From positions 10,189,001 through 10,253,000 of the forward strand of contig NC_132971.1 of NCBI RefSeq assembly GCF_047496725.1: DNA of 64,000 bases. The letters are read 5' to 3'. Made by a program: the position numbers and the translations under genes. This DNA is from Anoplolepis gracilipes. Its lineage: Eukaryota > Arthropoda > Insecta > Hymenoptera > Formicidae. Below, piece after piece: positions 46,601-60,600 of the stretch (position 1 is its first letter; every line of letters starts with the position of its first letter). The notes beneath the pieces were generated by a model. That model had not been told where the DNA came from and ran no database searches. It saw nothing but the letters and a program-made list of their open reading frames with translations.

Positions 46601-49236
46601 TATAGTTCAACCGAGAAAAATATATTCTTGTTATTTAAGAATAATTTTCTTGATTGGAGAGGAAAAAATGTTGGATAGAAAATAACACATGCTCAAATCG
46701 AAGATTATAATTTTCTTAGAGTTAAAATAATTATTTTATTCTTGAAATGACAATCGTAGTATTGAAATAAGATTATAATATTGTTGAAATTTAAGATTTT
46801 TAAATTCTTCCAAGAAGATTATAAATTGTTGCGTCTATATGAAACAATGAACGTGTTCATATGAGTATGTATATGTATAAGTTTTAATTTGACACTTACT
46901 TTTTTTCTGTGTATGTCGTAGGCAAATGCTTATTTTAGGAAAATAGCTTTTGACTAGGCGAATGCTATCTAGCTAGTCAATTTTATTCGTTTATTTGGGT
47001 TTAAATGCTATTTTCCTAGGCAAACAGCATTTGTTTGAACACTATTTAGGAAAACAGAAATAAAGATTATTTATAGCATAGTAAAGCAAAAATAGTGGAA
47101 AGATTCGAGTATTTCGATTTAATAAGATTAATAAGATAATTAACTGAAATATACTGAAAACTAATCCAGAATTTGCAAGTTTATAGAAACATGTTACAGA
47201 TATTATTATCAATATGAACTTACGGGGGAAAAATGATATATATGAGCTTAATCAATCTAGTCGCTAGTAAAGTATTTATTGTTGTGTAATGTTCTTAAAC
47301 ATAGATATTTCAAGAAGTGTCAAAATTCTATTTTTTAAGGGCATTATTCTTTCTAATCAGTTAATTGATGAAACAAAAAATCTTAATTTAAAAAAGCATA
47401 AGGAGAAAATTTTTGTAATAAAACATATATATTTATCATAAACTGTCACTCGCTTTTTAAATTTGTCATTAATTTATATTGTAAAGTTTTTATTTTTTAT
47501 ACAACATATATTATATGTATTTTAAAACAAGACTATGTATTAGTGTATTGTTTACATAGGAGTAAAAAATATCAAAATATAATTTTAAACATACTAAATT
47601 TTTATTTTTAATAAATATTTACTATTTTTGCTTTACAAAATAATCTTTATTTCTATTTTCCTAAATAATGTTTAGACAAATGCTGTTTACCTTGCAAAAT
47701 TATTTGAACACAAATAAACGAATGAAGGCCACTTGAACAGCCAAATAGCATTCGCCTAGACAAAAGCTATTTTCCTAAAATAACCATTTGCCTACGACAT
47801 ATATTTGAGTATATAACTTCCGGACGATGACTTTATCTTTTAAATCGGAATATTTACACGAAAAAAGTATTTAATCAGAGACAATGTGTGACTTTTGAGA
47901 TTCCTTCATACATTCGCCATTGTTCTTCAAAGTAATAGTGTAAAAATAATTTTACATGTTATTTTATATTCTATTCTATAAGAATAAAAAACGTACATAT
48001 TTACTATATACAATTAAAAGATTTTTAAGTTATATAATTGAATCAGAGACTGACATTTCGATTTAAGAGTTAAATATCGTGTATAATTTTTCTCCGTGTT
48101 TCTTCTCTCTTCAAGAAAAAATGCAAAAATAATAATTATCTCTCACGTCATAAAAAGCATTCTTCCGTGAAAATCTTGATCACCTCGCGGAAATATTCAC
48201 AATAATGTGTATTGCTGTATCAGAAATATAACATTACACTGCAAAACATAACACCGCATTCTTTATAACTATGAATATAATATTACATGGCACGGGCACA
48301 ATGTCTGAAATTTTCATGATAGAATCATATCTGATATGTTATACAGGCCGCGTTATTAGAATTGCAAGCAGCGTAAAACATAGCTGCTACAAATACTACA
48401 GACTCAATGTTATATAAAAGGCAAAATCTTTTGTCAATATAATTATCGTGTGAAGCGCTCTTTTATAATTCTACGCAAAAATATGTTACGCAAATACAAT
48501 TATATAATGCGCCTAGTGCGATTTGCGATCGCGTATTTCTGTTCCCGTGAATCTTGCCATTAGCGTAAGTGGATGATTGCATATAAATTCTCCAGTGACA
48601 TATAGATCAAGGACTTTGAGAGAATATTTCTATTAAGGAAAATTGTTCTCTCTTGGTTCTTATTTTCTTTACACTCGATCATCGTTTTGTTTTCCAAGGC
48701 TTCTACGATAATTTTTCGAATAATTATCTAAGCTAATGTGTAATTATCGAACATTTCTATAATTTGCAATTATATAAACAAATATATCCTAAAAGGATGT
48801 AAATGTATTTCTCGAGAAAAATCAAAGATCCGGATATATTCTTTAATGAAGGACATTAATGACATTTGAAAAATATACAAAAATATACATTAGAAGTTGT
48901 CAATAATAAACACAGGTTTTAAACATCTCAAAAACCACAGTACGTTTGATATTCATCTTCCATTAGAAAATGGCAAATCTTTTTTGGCATCCACTTGGGA
49001 TCGTTATTTTAACTTGGAAGAGGAGAGACATATTTTCTATCTTCATTTTCTTCTTACTAACCCCATTTCCCTTGCTCGAGTTCCACGATCCCATTGGATC
49101 TGCTCCAGTAGCAGTAAAGCTGGTTAGATGACACGACGGCTGTTAGTTCCATTGACAGTTCCTTCCAAAATACCCAGACGATGGTCGTTAATCCGAGCAG
49201 GAAACACAATATAAAAAACACGCGGCGTTTCTTCAT
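43601..49236 (-). CDS. A4GALT-like glycosyltransferase paralogue lacking the DXD motif
   Basis: The A4GALT family are type II Golgi enzymes that transfer galactose or related sugars in alpha-1,4 linkage to glycolipids. Four exons, 49236-49062, 45317-44921, 44673-44460 and 43822-43601, encode 335 residues with matching phases. The N-terminus is a short basic cytoplasmic tail plus a signal anchor (MKKRRVFFILCFLLGLTTIV, then WVFW). The catalytic region has CIFFHKTSC, LNLRQACAIESAARNN, DTPLESWFSIN and LTLWKFGGVVLNLNSIVLT. The family DXD, here at residues 184-186, is NLN. The segment before LQKLC lacks the Asn-Gly-Pro-Gly stretch seen in the neighbour. The C-terminal domain (FTIYPPEKFYPPYPQ, IIHFGTTYSQNTKTDAAAIY) is present. 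No stop or frameshift is visible, so it may be a pseudoenzyme or a recently dead gene. The long first intron is full of repeats. Confidence 0.85.
45345..45775. repeat. Direct repeat copy 1 in A4GALT-like intron 1
   Basis: This is about 430 bp, nearly identical in the same orientation to 46481-46915. The shared core begins ttgacaatatctttagtttc. Both copies end near tgacacttactttttt-ctgtgtat and start near tacacaaaa/tacacagaaaa, so the outer ends are inverse (tacacagaaa-type) and the unit looks like a MITE. Confidence 0.8.
46345..46480. repeat. Short related unit with an internal palindrome
   Basis: It begins cttacacagaaagaaagaat and shares the first 40 bases with the 430 bp units, then contains tgaagtcattaacattttgt followed by the inverse taatgacttcactt. 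It is probably a third, deleted member of the family. Confidence 0.55.
46481..46915. repeat. Direct repeat copy 2 in A4GALT-like intron 1
   Basis: Second copy of the 430 bp unit, differing from 45345-45775 by a few substitutions. It is directly followed by the foldback element at 46912, so that element appears to have inserted at its end. Confidence 0.8.
46912..47802. mobile_element. 0.89 kb element with about 190 bp inverted ends
   Basis: The left end tatgtcgtaggcaaatgctt and the right end catttgcctacgacata are inverse. Further inverse matches follow (aggaaaatagcttttgacta with its complement; ggcgaatgctat with atagcattcgcc; the aaataaagattatttatagc region). The 500 bp centre is AT-rich without an open frame. 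It has the structure of a non-autonomous TIR or foldback transposon. Confidence 0.85.
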
Positions 49237-49905
49237 ACTTTACAGATAGCTTTGTTTCGCGGTCTTCCTGATTACAATGTAAATTCGTTCAGTTTATGAT
49301 TTATCATCAATATCCCTCCGTTTCCGGCACATTGATTTTTCATTAGAAAAGTTTTTCTTTTTTTTTACACGGCAACTAATAACTGTTATGTATAACGCAA
49401 CCGGTATACAATCGTACAATCTTCCGTCAAAGTCAACGTGATACTGCGTCTTTATAAGTGGACGAGAATCCAATAAAGAAGAATCTTTCACGATAAGTGC
49501 GCAGCAAACAACAGTTTGGCCATTCGATTATCACTGATTGCTTCATAATTTTTGGCAGATATCTATATTAAATACCCTTCGTGCGATATGGGAAAATAAA
49601 ACCAGTTTTATTTCCATGATTTCTTATATTTTGTTTAGGAAAATATCAATAGTAAATACTCAGCAGTTCTTACAAACGATACAAAGCAATCTTAATATTA
49701 ATATAATATATTATTGCATATAATTTCTGTTAATATTAAAAATATATATTATGATTTTAAATACTATGATAATTAGTGCTCTATATAACAGAAAGAATTG
49801 CGAAATCATTTAATCATATTTCTGTTATAAAGAATCGATTATTCGAGTCATGTTGTGGTGATGAGTCACATCAAACCGCAATTAATTTTCAAGAGCGAAA
49901 GCAAC

Positions 49906-49965
<60 letters not shown>

Positions 49966-50757
49966 CGTGCAACATAACTTTTTATTTCACAATTAATATA
50001 ATTATGATCCATAAAACTTAGAGGAAATATCGTAATAAATTTACAGACGAAAAAAAGTGTACGTGTACATATGTGTACAGTTCGAAGAAGATATACAATA
50101 TTTGCCAAAACTGTAAAACTTTGAAAGCTAGAGAAATTGATGTAAATAAATAAATCCTCTGTTTGAACTTTAGACTTTCCCATTATGTATATATAGAACT
50201 TGAAATACAATTGCGCGTGCCTGATTAATCTTGAAGCATTTCATTGGCATTATTAATGTCTTCGAAAGCACGTCATACGCAAAAAATAAACCGAATGAGA
50301 TTTGCTGCTGGGACACAATCAAATCATTTCTAATCGCATTCCGCATACTTTTTCCTTCAAAGAATTTCAAAAACAAACTAGTCATTATTGAATTATTTTG
50401 TTAAAAATTATACAAACACCTAGAACAATGTCAAATGCAAAATTGACTTTTCGTATGTAATTATTGAACAACTCAATATATAATAATTAAATAAAACTTA
50501 TATATACATATATACATAGTGAAACAATAACACTTAATATTTTAATTATTTAAGTGATTTTATTTAATATTTTTATACAGACTAGCTAAAGAAACGATAT
50601 AAATAATTATTATTATATATTCTTCTTTATTTAAAATATAAAATCTGCATATTTTCAATCAAAATTAAAAATTTTAATTAAAACTTTATTTATTTAAAAT
50701 TCTTTCTTTAATTATGTATATATATATATACAATATATATATATATATATATATTAC

Positions 50758-51370
50758 AGAGATGTGCATTATTTGAAATAAATGGATTTAAAATGAAAAT
50801 GTAAAATGTCTATTTTGTATTTCGCATTTAAAATACATGTTTTCAAAAGCCATTTTACATTTCCATTTCAATAGTTTTCATTATCCATTTTCTATTTCAA
50901 ATAAATTTTTTTGCAAATTCAAAAATTAATCGAGATATCGATAACATTAGTCCTAAATATCAATAAATGGATATTTATGTAACATTGCATTATACTTGTT
51001 TATTGTAAAATAAATCCTAGATTAAATATTTAGTAATTTAGTCATTATTGTGTGTATAATTCATGCAATCGTATATCATGCAATGATGCTAGAATACAGA
51101 TCTAATTTCACGTAAAAAATAAGAACAGATAGTATAAGATCTAATCTAATCTAATAGATAGATAATAAGAATAAGAATTTAAATATAAATAAATATAAGA
51201 ATATAAATATTTAAAGAAAGTCATTTTTATTTAAAAAAAACCATTTTAAAAATATCTGTTTTTCATTTCCTATTTTAAATGGATGTTTAAAAATTATTTT
51301 GTATTTTGCATTTTTAAATGAAAATGTTGCATTTTTTATTTCAAATAAATTTGAACACTTATTTTGCACA

Positions 51371-51372
<2 letters not shown>
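50758..51372. mobile_element. 615 bp element with inverted ends
   Basis: The left end agatgtgcattatttgaaat and the right end attttgcacatct are inverse, and inner modules (aaataaatggatttaaaatg, tgaaaatgt) recur in inverse orientation near the right end. The element is flanked on both sides by TA microsatellites, so its exact borders are uncertain. Confidence 0.55.
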
Positions 51373-51420
<48 letters not shown>

Positions 51421-51423
<3 letters not shown>

Positions 51424-51575
51424 CAAAGTATTAATTATTATTAATTTATGATTGATTATTATATATATATATATATACATAATAATCAATAATAATTAAT
51501 ACTTTGATTATTTCTAAATATATATATATATATAGAAATAATCAAAGTATTAATTATTATTGATTTACTATTTAT
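51421..51575. repeat. Three alternating inverse copies of a 30 bp AT-rich module
   Basis: The module aatcaaagtattaattatta occurs at 51421, in inverse orientation near 51490-51512, and again direct near 51540. TA repeats separate the modules, so each adjacent pair forms a hairpin. A small replication-slippage palindrome is the simplest explanation. Confidence 0.7.
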
Positions 51576-54500
51576 AAAAAAAACAGTAAAAAAAGGCAAA
51601 AGAAAATTGGTATAAAATAAAATAAATAAAAACGTGAAAAATATCTACACGTATTTTATTAATAATCGTACAATATATCATTTTTATATCCTCATCTATT
51701 TTGACAATTTTATAATTCTTGATCATATTTAATATCTTTGAAAGAAAATCCAACTATCATCTTTGAAAATAAATGTTAGTTACAATGTTGGCTATTTTAA
51801 ATAAACAAGTAGCTTTAGTTGAAAAAACTCTTATCACTTCGTCACATAAAACATTTTGCCATTCACACATACAAGTTACATTCCATTTCAATTACGTATT
51901 CCGAATATTTTATAAAAACAATATATTTTCATTTTAAAAAATGTTTCAAAAATAAAGAGCTTGATTTCAAAGAAATGCGGTTTTGTTCATGGTTAAAGAA
52001 TCAAAGATGAAATACTGAAAGCAAAATTATGTATTAAAAATTAAAAGTTTTGTTCCTCTCTCCTTGAAATCAAGCATGATTTTTGTTTGAAACATTAAAA
52101 AAAATATATTGTTTTCAAGATACTTGCAAAATGTTTGAAACTTTGTAAATATATTTATATATAAGTATATTCTATGCAAATATATGTATATATACAACAT
52201 ATATATAACATATATATATAATACAACATATATGTAAATATATTTTTATATATATTCTTTTACATATATATATATAAAAGAATGTGTGTACATTCACTGA
52301 TAAAATAAATCTACAATTTTTTCGAAGACTTATGCTCCATGTCTGTACACAATGTAGAAATAGAGTTAAATATCAAATTTCGAACATTAAAGAACACTTT
52401 CTTATCATATATTTGAGATACAAAATTTATAAAATTCTTGTTCAACTCAAATTCTGTTCATTTATTTTTGCAAAGATTTCTTTGCAAGTATAAAATTTAT
52501 AGCCTTTATCCAATTGTACTATCAACATACACTTTAAGATAGATTTTTTTTTAAATAATGCGCTTGGGATAGAAGTGTTGATATATTTGTCATTTGTTTC
52601 CGATATTTATTACAATTTATTATTTTATGAAATTTTATAATTTCATAACATGTATGTGAAATAGTACAAAGGATTAAATTATATTTTTCCACTCTTCGAC
52701 TCTTTTTTTAACTTCTCTTGACCTTATAAGTACTGAATTTTATTCGAATTTATTCTACTTTATGTAAAATAGGAACACATAATTTTTATGTATGGCCATA
52801 ATTTAACAAGGTTCTCAACGAATTTACACTCTAATGATTTGAAACATTAACTGTTGGCACATCAAGCCAAGCTTGCTATTCATAATACTCGATTTATATA
52901 TATCTTTTCTTTGAGAATATGATTTACAATTTTCCTCTACTCAACTATTAATAATAAGAGCAAAGAAAATATTTATTACTTCTAATTGTATGTAAGATCA
53001 ACTGTACGCAACACAGATAAACGCAAAGAAAAATTCGTAAAAAATGGATATGTTTATTATAGATATGTATGTTGCATGTGTTTTGTAAAATCAGTCCTTT
53101 TACAAAAAAGATTGATTTTACAAAAGGTCTATAGATTACTCGATAAATATATGCAAAACATATTCGTCGTGAGAATCTCGGCTATAAAACCAAATATCGC
53201 ACAGCCATAATATCAATACTATCGTAGCATTTTTATATTATATTGAGCTTTTATATGAAGAGCTACAATGAGATATAGCTATCAGCCACGTTGTTTTTTT
53301 TTTTGTTTTTTTTTTTGTAACTATTTGCAAGAAGGTCAGTAAAGTTACGATAGTTTGGTATTTAAACTATGCATCCGTACGCAGCGAATTATTATATATT
53401 CGAAACAACAACATTAATATTAATAATATTCACAGCACAATAAAATCGAAGAATTCAGTTCACAAATGATCTAACTCGTTTTGTTAGGAACTCGAGAGAA
53501 TTAATCTAAGATTTCTCTAAAGAATAAAATCAATGTATATTATTATTGCTTGATTAATTCTCTCAAATTCTTAGAAAATGAGATAAATTACATAGCTGTT
53601 CGCCGAAATCTTTGATTATAATAATATTGATATTATTAATAAATAGTTGTTTTCTTTTTTTTTTTTTTTTTTTGATAGTTTGTACTAGTGGATCATAGTT
53701 TTTATAACTGCATTCGTCCGATGTCACGTCGAATTTGTTATCATAATAGACGATTCGTTATTTTTTACTTATTCAGACGAAAACGTTACATATTGCTAAA
53801 TAACTATTGTTTTTTTTCTATACTGAGCAATTGTCTATTTCGCTTTAAGAACTCTAATATTCGCCAATTAATTCGAGACTAAAGCAATCGATATAATGTG
53901 TCTTGATATAAAATAGATATCAATCTCCGAGAGTTGCACACGCAAACGATACACACTTGAGACATTTATTGGATATGTATTCAGCGAAGCGCTAATCTTT
54001 GGTGATGATTTTGCAGAGATTTTTCTTCGCTGAGATGATTTTATTATTGAGTATAGAGTGTAACTTTATTAGAGTTTTATTTGAATAATTTCGTATGAGC
54101 AAAATTGCTTTCCGCTTACGATAGAATCTAAATGCGAAAAATACAATTGACGAGTCTTTTCAAATGTAAAAATAGACTTTTCCGCCTTGACGGGAGAGAA
54201 ATGATTTGTTGGCTTGTATGAGCGATCAATATATGCTATCAACATGTAACACTATCGAGGTCATCACGTCAATACGAAATACGTACACGAGTTATGTCGC
54301 AGCGCGATTTATTATTTAATAGCCGCGGGAATTTGTGGTAATACTTATTGTTAGAACGACACTATAGTCTCTCCGCCGGACATTGTAAATATATGCTTTA
54401 ACCTTATGTACAAGTATCGCGGGATCATTAGAACACTTTTCTAAATCAGCCTTTGTCTCGTTAAAACACATTTGATTCGGCGAACCCCTGACTCATCGCG

Positions 54501-54645
54501 TCCTTTTTTTTATTGTTAGTACCAGATAAATGCGGGGTTTTTTTTTTTTTTTTTTACAAGAGATCGCGTGGGTCGTGTGGATTTTTCCTATATTTGTTCT
54601 ATCAGTCAACTTCCGCTATTTTATATCCTATAACTATGTTTGGAT

Positions 54646-57600
54646 TCAAAATATTTTACCACAGTTGTTGAAAACGTAGGGACAATAATTCCGCGCGACA
54701 ACGGCGTATGGCACGTGACTGTTCACTCGCACCTGTTCGGCTTTGCTCAACTTGTTCCACACGTGAATCGCCTTCGCTTTGCTCAATATCTTCAACGTCG
54801 CATTACTGTCTTTTGCGTCGAAATATTTCCTCCATTTCTTGTAGTGAATCGGATAAAAGACTGATGGCGGATATACCGTGAAGCCGCGACAACGCTTGGT
54901 CGTCATATCGCGCGCCTATAAAAAAAGTATAAAAATATTTTCCTTTTTTAGATTACATATTAAAGAGAATTTACATATACAGCCGTGGTCAAAAGTATTG
55001 GGCACCCTTAAGTTTTTCGTATTTCTTATTTTGTTAATAGTATATAAAAAGTATTAAAAAGATTAAAAAATGTTTTTTTCATTTTTCGTCTGTCATAATT
55101 TTCTGCCGAGTATCGACAACATATTTGAAAAATACAGATTTAAATTCAAAATTATGTATCTCGGCCAGAAAAAAATTGTAGGAGAGTTTAAAAAAAAGCA
55201 TTTTGTAGACAAAATGTTGTAGTTTATGGAACTTGACTTAAGTTTTTCAAAAGAAATTTTTTTTATCGAGCTACAGAGCAGTCAAAAATATAATAAAATT
55301 TTAAGAAACAAAACAATGTTTTTTCAAAGCACGAAATAAGGAAGATACAAAAATTTTTTAATGTACTGATAACGGATTAAAGTTGCTATCGGTAATTTAA
55401 AAACTTGTTGTACCTTCCTTGTTCTGTATTTTAAAAAATAACATTTTGTTAAATGGCGAAAAATTATCGCAGATAAAAAATAAAAAAAAAAAAAAACAAA
55501 ACATTTTATAGCTTGAAATTTCAGCTTTAAAGTGCTATCGATAATTTAAAAAATTTTTTTCGTCTTTTTAGTATTTATATACTATTAACAAAATAAGAAA
55601 TATGGAAAATTTAAGGGAATCCAAAAGCTGTTGTATATTATCGACCAAAATTTAACCTAACATGACAATATATTTGCTTAATATAAAAGTTTTGCAATTT
55701 ATACACACAAAATAAGATAGGTTTCTGCTAGGAATTGCATGAAGGAATATTTGTAAACTTTTAGAAATGTCGTCTGACGTGAGTTTGTGTTTTAATCTCG
55801 CACCCTCACAGATGCACGAGAGTAATTTTTTACAGACTTTTTTACTAGACTTCTAGTCATTTCCAAAAATTTACTAATATTCTGTTATGTTATTCCAAAC
55901 GCGGACGCTATATTTCTTGCACGAACATATCATAGAACTTTTTATATTAAATAAATAAATATTGTTACGACGTAATTGTCAATTTTTAATTTTTTATCAT
56001 TTTTATATGAAATTATTAGACCTGGCGTGTTGTTTTTATAAGTACTTTAATTGTGGAGAAACAATTCATCTATTCTTGTAGCCAAAAAAGACATTTTCAA
56101 AATCTGTAATTCATGTTTTGTCAGTAATTTTGGATCCTCTTAAGGGTGCCTAATACTTTTGATCATGGCTGTGTATACAGAGTATGTCAAAGTCAAACGA
56201 TTTTCGCCAGAATGTTCTATAAGTAGAAAAAATGTATATAAACATAGATTTAGAAACGTTTTATTATATCACGTTAAATTGAAAAAAAAATGTGTTTAAT
56301 TTTCCATTTCAAAATGATTGAAAGATTAAATTTATCACTCTATGCATTTCATATCTATCTTACTTTAGCTCAATGAATGCATCATTAATTCTGTCCAGCA
56401 GTTCCTATTAATTGACTCTTGTACAGTGCATTATTGTTTGCACATTTCCTCACAGATAAAAGTCTGTGATGTAAGATCTGAGATTAAATAATCGGCTCTC
56501 TGCTTATCTTCTCTTTTTGATACCATGTCTAATAACGAATCCGCTATTCACATTTGATATCTTCGTTATAACATTATCGTTTCCGGATCTATGTTTATGT
56601 AACATTTTTTCTTATATTTCTACTCATAGAACTTACTAGCGAAATTTGATCTTGTCACTTTAAAACATCTTGCATATACGTATATATATATTAAATTTTT
56701 ATTTTTTATATAAATAGCAATTGTACATAAAATTTGCATAAATTCACACGATATTAATCTAAAATCAAAGCCAAACAACAGCTGTAAGAGCGAGCGAGGA
56801 TATACAGGATGTTTCAGACCATTCGCCCATCCCTTTTATTTTGAAAAGGGGTGATGCTGAGAAGTTGGGAGGACATATTTATCATGAAAGCCTATCTGAG
56901 GTTCTGATAATGATACTTCCAGTTTTGGGAATTGCTCGGAAATACCGGAAACGAGGGGCAACTAAAAAATTTTAAATTGCAACATGGGGCAACATGGGTA
57001 TCGTTGGATAGAACTTTTAAAAAGAAACAACTTTTGCTTGAAAACAAATTTGATATCTTTCATTGTTACCAAGAAATGAACAAAAAACATTTGCAATTAT
57101 TGTGACATTTGAAAATGTTTAAAAATTAATTACAAATGTTCAAAATGCCTGTCACCTTGATGGAGACACCTGTCCATCTTTTGTCTCATACTGTTAATCG
57201 GCCTCAAGACTTCTGCAGAAGTAAAAGTTGGTTAATTGTGCGCCCTGCAATTAATGAGAAATGCGCCAAACAACTGTCTTGTTGAAACCACGTGACAAAA
57301 ATCATCTGTGTTTATATTTTGTTCGTGATCCGTATCACGAGTTTGACTCATGTTTATGGCTCGTAATCCATATCAAAATATCGATATTTTAAGATAATTT
57401 ATTCGAGCGTCACAATCATTGCAAGCGTTTTTTAATCATTTCTCTCTAATGTTAAGTGATATCAAATTTCTTTTCAAACAAAAGTTGTTTCTTTTTAAAA
57501 GCTCTATCCAACGATATTCATTCAAGTTGTCCCATCTTGCAATTTAAAATTTTTTAGTTGCCCCGTCTCCGATATTCCGGGAGATTCCCAAAACTAAAAG

Positions 57601-60600
57601 TATCACCATCAGAAATTTCAGATAAGCTTTCATGATAAATATATTTTTTCTTCTTAACATCATCCCTTTTCAAAATAAAAAGGATAAACAGGAGGTCTGA
57701 AACACCCTGTATATTCCAATTTATAATTTAATTAGAGTGATGCACAAATTCATTTATTGCTTTGAATCACCACATCATTGCTATTACCATTTTTATTGCA
57801 AGAATGCGTTTACAACTTGCGACCTCAAGTATTTATCTATAATTTTTTTATTCTTGGAGATTAATTTTAATTTCTTTTATGCGTTATTATTTATCAAAAG
57901 ACACGCGGTTTTTCTTTTTACATTACTTTAAGATAGCTGTTTGCCGTGTCTACATATTTAGTTCTCTTTAATTTTGTTGACTCGCAACCAACATGCTACT
58001 GATGATATTGATATTGTTTGTAACATTTTAATTGTTACATTTATGTTTTAATTATTATGTTTGCCTATTATTGAGGATGAGCCTAACATGAAAGCTCAAA
58101 ACGTCTGGTACTGTAATTATATTTACTTTTTTTTTTTAATTTGAATATAAGGCTCTTAACCCTCAAACTGAACACGTGGGTTTTCGTGTCCGTGTCATTT
58201 TTAATCCATTGTTTTAAAAAATTATTAATAAAATCTCGAGGTTGGAAACTTATCCAAAAAAAAGTTTGTGTCAAAAGAGACTGAAAAGACAATTTAAACA
58301 GTTCATTCAGTGCAAAGTGCTAACGAATCTAAATCTAAAGCGGACAAAAAAAAAAAAAAAAAACGTGTTTAGTTTGAGGGTTAATATTTACAAACAATCA
58401 ATTAATAGGAAATTGGCGAATAATAGCCACCGCAGTTTTTTTTTTAAATATACTCGCTCGCCCTTATATCTGTTTGGCTTTTTATTTTGACTTTGATTTT
58501 TGATTATGTGTTTTGTATGCATATATCGATTATAAAAAGAGACTTAGAATGCTATTAAAGAAAAATCACTCAATTTTTCTAAAAAATTTGACTCTAATTA
58601 AAAAAGTACCCAGGTAGCAAGCACATGCCATTTTGACGTCGAAAACTAGTCATTTCTGGTTCAATGACGTCACGTGACCAAATAATGACTAATTTAAAAC
58701 GTCTTTTTTGTGACGTCTTAATAATGTTGTAAAAAAACGTCATAATATCGTGATTCTTAAGTCATTATTATAAATCGCCTAAGTATTACTATTTTTTAAC
58801 TAAAAACACATTTAATTTTTCATAATATCTTAAATTATTAAAACAATTTTATGTATAATTTTGATATTCACAATTCTCTATACCTCAAGGCCCTAACATG
58901 AATTTCCTCTATAACCTGGGACTGGATCATCAATCTTTTCCTCTAGCGTGAACTCGTGAAAAGTGAAAAGTTTCATTAACGAATTCAATATTTGTGAATG
59001 AATTTTTCATTTTTTACAAGTTCACGCTAAAGGAAAAGATTCATAATCAAATATCATTAAAACGTCACTAATATAGATCTAAAATGGTCATAAAGTCACG
59101 TCTTTTTAACGTCTTTTTAACGTCTTGAAATGTCGTCATTGGTCTGTGACATTAGTCCGTCATTTTTACGTCATTACATCACGTCATATTTGATTCGAAC
59201 TGACCATATTTTCACGTCAAAATGTCGTGTGCTTGCTACCTGGGTATCTATTATAGGATAGAGTTGTTAAATAATAAAAATCAGACAGCTGATAAAGTAC
59301 AACAGAGATAGGATGGAAATGAAACATAAATTATTAACAACTATTAAGATACGAGAATATGCACGAGATTTCGCCAGATTAGATCGTGCAAAAAAATTGC
59401 AATATTAAACACGAGACACACACTATAAATTATTATGGCGTTATCTCAAAAGTGTCTGTGTTTGTAATTTGCTATTTGCGTTAGATACAGTATCTTCTTC
59501 GAAACTCGCTGATATTTAGAATTTTTTATTCCCGTATAAAACGTAAAATATTATGTAGAAGCCAATTACGCGGTTCGTTAATGACGCTTTTATCAATCAT
59601 CATTTAATTGCACTGTTAAATCAGTTGACAAAGATTGTCAAGCACGAGGTCTTTTTTTTTTGATAGATTTGATCCGCTGTGAATTAAATCGGCGCCTTTA
59701 ATCTTTCTTTAAGAGCATAATGGATTATATCCGCCGGACGAATCAATTCGATCGAGCGCGTCTCTTTTATTCTTCTAACTGAAAGAATGCACTTTACTGT
59801 TGTTTACTTTATGCATATTGGCGTGTCTCGTCTGTTTAAACAAAGACTAAGTAAACGTGCAGTTGCCAACGTCACGAAATGACATAAAATTCAACTTAAA
59901 TTTATCCTACCAGTTTATCATTGTTATATAAACATCGTATTACACTTGTCGAACATATATATCTCATACACAGTTGTTCTTAAATAATTTATTTATTCAT
60001 CCACACGTAATTCCTAAAACCACCTGTTTTGCTTCTTCAATTTTTTTCGTGTTAAAAACACGTGTCGAAATTATTTATATTTATTTAATTTCTTTAAAAG
60101 TAGAAACTTTTTTTAAGAAATTAAAAAATTAGCAATTAAAATCTTAATTCTTTTGTGTTAAAAATACATGTGTCAAAATTATTTATATTTATTTAATTTC
60201 TTAAAAAGTAGAAATTTTTTTTCAAGAGATTAAAAAAATTGGCAATTAAAATCTTAAATGTAAATTTAATTAGTTTTCTCTCGAGCGTCGTTGAAAGATA
60301 CGCAATTTTGTAAAATATCATCGATGATAGGTTTATATTTCCAAATTATAAAATAGTGGTAGTTCTTACAAATGAACCTGTACAGCACAGAAAGATTGTA
60401 TACACATTGCAACAATCTTTCACCGCAATATTGCAATATTGCAAATTCACTGCGAAATGTTGCTGCATCATTGCTGTGGGATTGCAGCAACGTTAAAATG
60501 TCCGCCTTTAGAAAGATTGCGATAAAATATTATAACAATATTGAAATGTTATGAATTTTCAATAATGTATTGTTACTGCAATCATCAACTAATGTCGCAT

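Larger units (their letters stand above)
49237..54645. other. Intergenic region between the two A4GALT-like genes
   Basis: 5.4 kb of AT-rich DNA. I found no gene. It contains TA microsatellites (49905-49962, 51373-51422), a TIR element at 50758-51372 and palindromic AT-rich arms at 51421-51575. The part at about 54190-54540 is richer in GC. All open frames are short and without family resemblance. Confidence 0.5.
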
